Shown here: positions 60,501-64,000 of the stretch, piece by piece | Position numbering within the stretch: the stretch's first letter is position 1 | Layout of the letters: every line of letters starts with the position of its first letter | Assembly (NCBI GenBank): GCA_003640385.1 | Contig: RCAB01000081.1 | Coordinates: 62,001-126,000 of the forward strand | Direction of reading: 5' to 3' | DNA: 64,000 bases | Origin: Setaria digitata | Lineage: Eukaryota > Nematoda > Chromadorea > Rhabditida > Setariidae | Notes under the pieces: model-generated | The model's input: only the letters and a program-made list of their open reading frames with translations | Told to the model about the DNA's origin: nothing | The model's database searches: none | Program-made: the position numbers and the translations under genes

Positions 60501-63500
60501 TGTAGCAAATAAATAAATCTGATAGTTACAATTTATGCCTGGCAAATAAATTATGTATGAAATGCAAGTATTAAAGATTTTAAGTGATAGTAATTAAGTT
60601 AGTGATTTTATTATAGCCCGGTACAAACTAGCCGCTATAAAGTTTGTTTAATTCCTTACCTTAATTATCTTATTGTTGGATTTCTTTTTTTGCTTCTTTA
60701 TAATTCTTAATAAAATTATTAACACTGCTTTTGGAACAAATTTTAATGTGAAATCCACTTAGCTTCTTCCAAAAAAAAAATATTGCAACTCTAAGTTTTT
60801 ATACTAATTAATAAATTCAGTTTGAGTATGAAGGAAACCTCTGGACAACCATCAGTTAAAAAAATCAAAAAAAAAGACTGATTGGTACGATAAGAAATAA
60901 TAATTGAATCGAATCAGAATGATTCAGGAAATGCAATTATACTTTGCAGCGACAGGAAGTATGCCAAATTAGATGGGTGCGAAATAGTTATTTTTGTGAT
61001 TCAGTGAGTTGAAAAAAAAGGAAATTTTATTGAATTTAATACAGTCTCAATAAATGATCCAGAATGAACTTAAATGTGAATTAATGATAGGCAGGAGAGC
61101 ATATTTTACATGAATTTTTTTGGAATGAATATTGGACGTTTTGAACTGGATGAATTTTTCATTATAAATTTAAAATTATAGTGTCTTTCGGAAAAAAAAG
61201 CAACACGATTTAAGTTTCGATAAAATAACTGAACAATTTAACGGACACAAAATGAATTTTGTTGCTAATGAGAATTCTTCTAGCTAGTTCACAGTGTATA
61301 TAGCATGCCACTTGAGACTGATTCAAGTGAAAAGTCTTTCCAGCATGATGCAAAATAAAATACTTTTCTCAAGGCAATTCACATTGGTAAGAAGAAATCA
61401 GTTAGCCTATGAATTTTATTATTTATTGTTAGTAAATGAATTAAGTCATTTATCGATTTTCAACCAACTGGATGGGAATATTTTACTATGTTCGCAGCTA
61501 CTGTTTACTGCTTCCTAATTAAAACAGATAATTTTCAGTTAACAGAAGTTTGATGATAGACTCTGAAATGTGATATGATAATATATTTGCTACGAAACTC
61601 TTCCAAAAGAAAAATCCATTTATAGTTGAATATTTCAATTGTCTCATTAGCTTACCATTGATAAAAGGGTAGCACTGAGTAGTTAGTTTAGAAAGAACTA
61701 TTAGCTAAATATTAGTTCTTCAAAAGAAAATAAATAAATAAATAAATTTTCCAGCTTTATTTGTTAAATGATTTGTAGAAGGTACTACAAATCGAAAAGC
61801 GCATAGTACAGCAGTAAAAGTACATTTCTCTAAAAATATGTATAAATTTAATTATCACCTTTTTAAAATGCTTAGGAACTGAAATGGATGATAGTTCGTT
61901 TTCAAACAGAACTCATCAATAGTTTGATTTCAAGGTGAATGGAAAATGAGTTATAACAAAAAAAGAAACAAAAACAAAAAACTTATATGTAACATGCTAA
62001 GTAAGAGAATTCTTCAAAAAAAAAAAAGAAAGGCATTATATGGCATGAAAGAACTAAGTAATTACGAACATTTGAAATAAGTCGATATCTAGAAAAAACA
62101 AACTCTGGCGAAGTTTTCTTTTAATGAAAAAGAAGAGGAAAAAAGAATTTGAGAAAGAATTTTCCACAAAAAAAAAAAAAAAAATCAGTGCTGTGCGAGG
62201 ATGATTGTAATACACAGATGTTTTGGTAAATTATAAGTTTTTTAATTTTTAGAATCTTTAAATTAGTCTTTAAACTTAGCATTAATTGCAGGACTATTCT
62301 TGAAATCCAAACTCTGGTTTAAAATTACTATTAGTGACAACAATCGATTAGTTTTTTCAGCAGCAGAAAGTAGCTGGTGTCCTAACTTTCTGATCCCACA
62401 ATTCTAATTTGCTAGAGTTTGCTACTAAACATTGAAATGAAGGAAGGAAATATTTGGGTAATTAATGTAATTATCAGAATAATTAGCATAACTTTTCCTT
62501 TGCAATCCTGTGTATGAAACATGCAATTACTATTATAATTTAGTTCTATAAAATCTTATTTTGAAATAGCCTTTATCAATAACTTTTCAACCATTCCATC
62601 AAATTTTATCCTTCAGATGTCTAATGCACAATTCTAAGCATTTATTTCTGATATGTATCGCCAAATATATAATATTATAATTTACTGAAATGACAAACTT
62701 AGCAGCAACATGTGAAGATAGAAGTAAAAGGTGATATTGAGATTGTAAACAATAAGCATAAAGCTAGCAAAGCATTACCAATGATTCAGGAATTACTGGA
62801 CTGAATTTTGTTAAAAACAAGTTTCTTTAACATTTCCAACAAGGAGGGCAGCTTCTGTTGTGCGGCTTAATGGAATATAAATTTTTCGTTGTCTTAAAAA
62901 GACTACTTGAAGTTTCATTCCTGTAAATATTCAAAAGATACTTTAATTCATTTAATGAAATTTCAATTCAATATTAGAATAGCAACTTCTCAGTCTAACC
63001 ACAAATTATTTTTTTCTTTTTTAATAAAATGAATAATTGCAAACAATTCCCTGTGGTGAAAATAATGAAATGTAAAATTAAGGGACTCTTTCCTTCTCAT
63101 CTCTCTTTCTCTGACTTCTTTTACTAACTGACGATCATTTTTCCTCATTCTTTCTTCCTCATTTATCTGATGACCTTTGACCTGTACCTGAAGAGAGAGA
63201 AATGATAGAGATTTTTCCTCGAGCTAGTAAGTTTACAGAAAGTTAAAAGAGAGACAGATGACCAAGAGAAATGAAAGTGAAACTGATTGTTAACCGTTTT
63301 GGTAAGCTGCTGATACAGTTGACACATATGCAATGTATAGTGCTGGATTGTCAAAAGAGGAGAGTGGAAAGATAATTAGAAAAGCTAGAAGTGGAGTAAG
63401 GTGGAAAATAAGCTGGATAGAAGCACTTCTCTCTTTAAGGCACAAAGGGAGGATTAGAAAGTTTTTTACCAAGTAAAAAAGTCCGAAGAGAAAATGAATG

Positions 63501-64000
63501 TCATTTCCTACTTCTACTCCCCTACTCACTGAAAGGCAATTTTAAAACTGCAAGTAAATGAATATATATTTATGCCTTATATGGCTGACAGCGATAGCAA
63601 TTTTTCAATTGCAGAGGAATGCTAAGTGGTGCGCATGAGGATGGATGGATGTGTCTGCTTGGGCACATTTTTGAAATTGGCATTAAAATTGAATGAATGT
63701 AAATGAACAGCTGAAAAGTACGTTAAAGGATGTGTTGTGTTATGACATTACCACTCCGCAACATTACAAACACTTACTGGTAAGACGAGCTTTGTCAGTG
63801 CGCGTTATCACCTAATCAGTTAAGAAAAAGAGTGATATGATTGTTTCATGATTCCATATTGAACTATTCATGATTAAGGACAACTTCTGCATGTAACTGT
63901 AGCGTCCGTAGCTAGACAAACACGAACTGACAAAATAAATTTTGATTAGAACACTTAATTTCTACCTAATAAAAGTAATACACACACGAGAACAAATAAA
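57547..64000. other. Large region upstream of the homeobox gene, largely empty
   Basis: 6.4 kb of AT-rich DNA. Apart from one possible secreted-peptide exon (58483-58722 minus) I see no gene. Poly-A runs, AAATAAATAAATAAAT (about 61731) and several low-complexity open frames are present. Regulatory DNA for the homeobox gene is possible but no specific site is recognisable. Confidence 0.5.
58483..58722 (-). CDS. Possible first exon of a small secreted protein
   Basis: A minus-strand frame starts MKWKMKNFLVLLHLFVAF and has a clear signal-peptide shape (basic start, hydrophobic core, then PNLLC). It continues with a Ser/Asn/Thr-rich stretch (SSVSKVPNNSTSSLN). An acceptor-like TTGTTGTAG ends five bases before the ATG. 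Near the end, AAAAAAAG|GTAAAA is a good donor, so the frame may be exon 1 of a spliced gene rather than a complete 79-residue protein. I found no convincing second exon. It could also be chance in AT-rich DNA. Confidence 0.3.
   Translation of the reverse strand: MKWKMKNFLVLLHLFVAFPNLLCRELISEFNYAISISSTSANTANKCGSSMKWPKSSVSKVPNNSTSSLNILKFKKKKR

Noticed and set aside
63290..63529. 79-codon minus-strand frame near the right end
   Set aside because: Hydrophobic but without a start context, domain or splice partner; likely chance.
1..64000. tRNA, rRNA, SL RNA genes, CRISPR arrays, bacterial operons or Wolbachia-like inserts
   Set aside because: None was recognised by eye on either strand; a covariance-model scan would be needed to exclude tRNAs fully.

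Overview
The window is nuclear DNA of a nematode, most likely a parasitic clade III (filarial or spirurid type) worm. The DNA is strongly AT-rich with long intergenic gaps. Introns are of 60 to about 1100 bp with TTTCAG- or TTTTAG-type acceptors, and several start codons lie directly behind an unpaired acceptor, as expected for spliced-leader trans-splicing. Nematode-restricted secreted families (DB module, probable ET module) are present. The species call is inference. All gene models were built by hand: exons were joined by splice signal, reading phase and remembered family sequence, so exon edges are good hypotheses, not transcript-proven.

Layout. 1-1223 (-): 5' part of an SDR42E1-like / 3-beta-HSD-like dehydrogenase running off the left edge. 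5339-6355 and 7621-9127 (+): two tandem secreted DB-module proteins. 16289-19191 (+): a class A GPCR lacking the DRY arginine. 21758-22623 (-): a GPI-anchored Cys-rich protein with two CCC-C motifs, probably ET module. 23891-24877 (-): mitochondrial complex II small membrane subunit (sdhd-1), back to back with 25181-29338 (+): methionine synthase reductase (mtrr-1) apparently without its FMN (flavodoxin) domain. 29558-32284 (-): BTB/POZ protein. 33028-36022 (-): fructosamine-3-kinase. 37230-43192 (+): snx-13 in 19 exons. 44302-47291 (-): KLHDC2-like kelch protein. 48113-51447 (-): LDLa/EGF/fibrinogen-C secreted protein with its 5' end unresolved. 51780-52680: a base-composition island of unknown origin. 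52802-54468 (+): peroxin-13 (prx-13), N-terminus apparently short. 55558-57546 (-): a small homeobox gene resembling Drosophila rough. 57547-64000: mostly empty, with one possible first exon of a secreted peptide.

The genes do not form one pathway. Housekeeping metabolism (SDHD, MTRR, FN3K), membrane traffic and peroxisome import (SNX13, PEX13), proteolysis adaptors (BTB, KLHDC2-like) and surface or secreted nematode proteins are interleaved. The homeobox and GPCR genes are flanked by the largest empty intervals. The most unusual points are the MTRR that keeps every FAD/NADPH motif but has only a stub of the flavodoxin domain, an in-frame 96-nt cassette exon in the same gene, a GPI-protein tail encoded by a tandem repeat, the rough-like homeobox, and the composition island lying exactly where two neighbouring genes lose their 5' ends.
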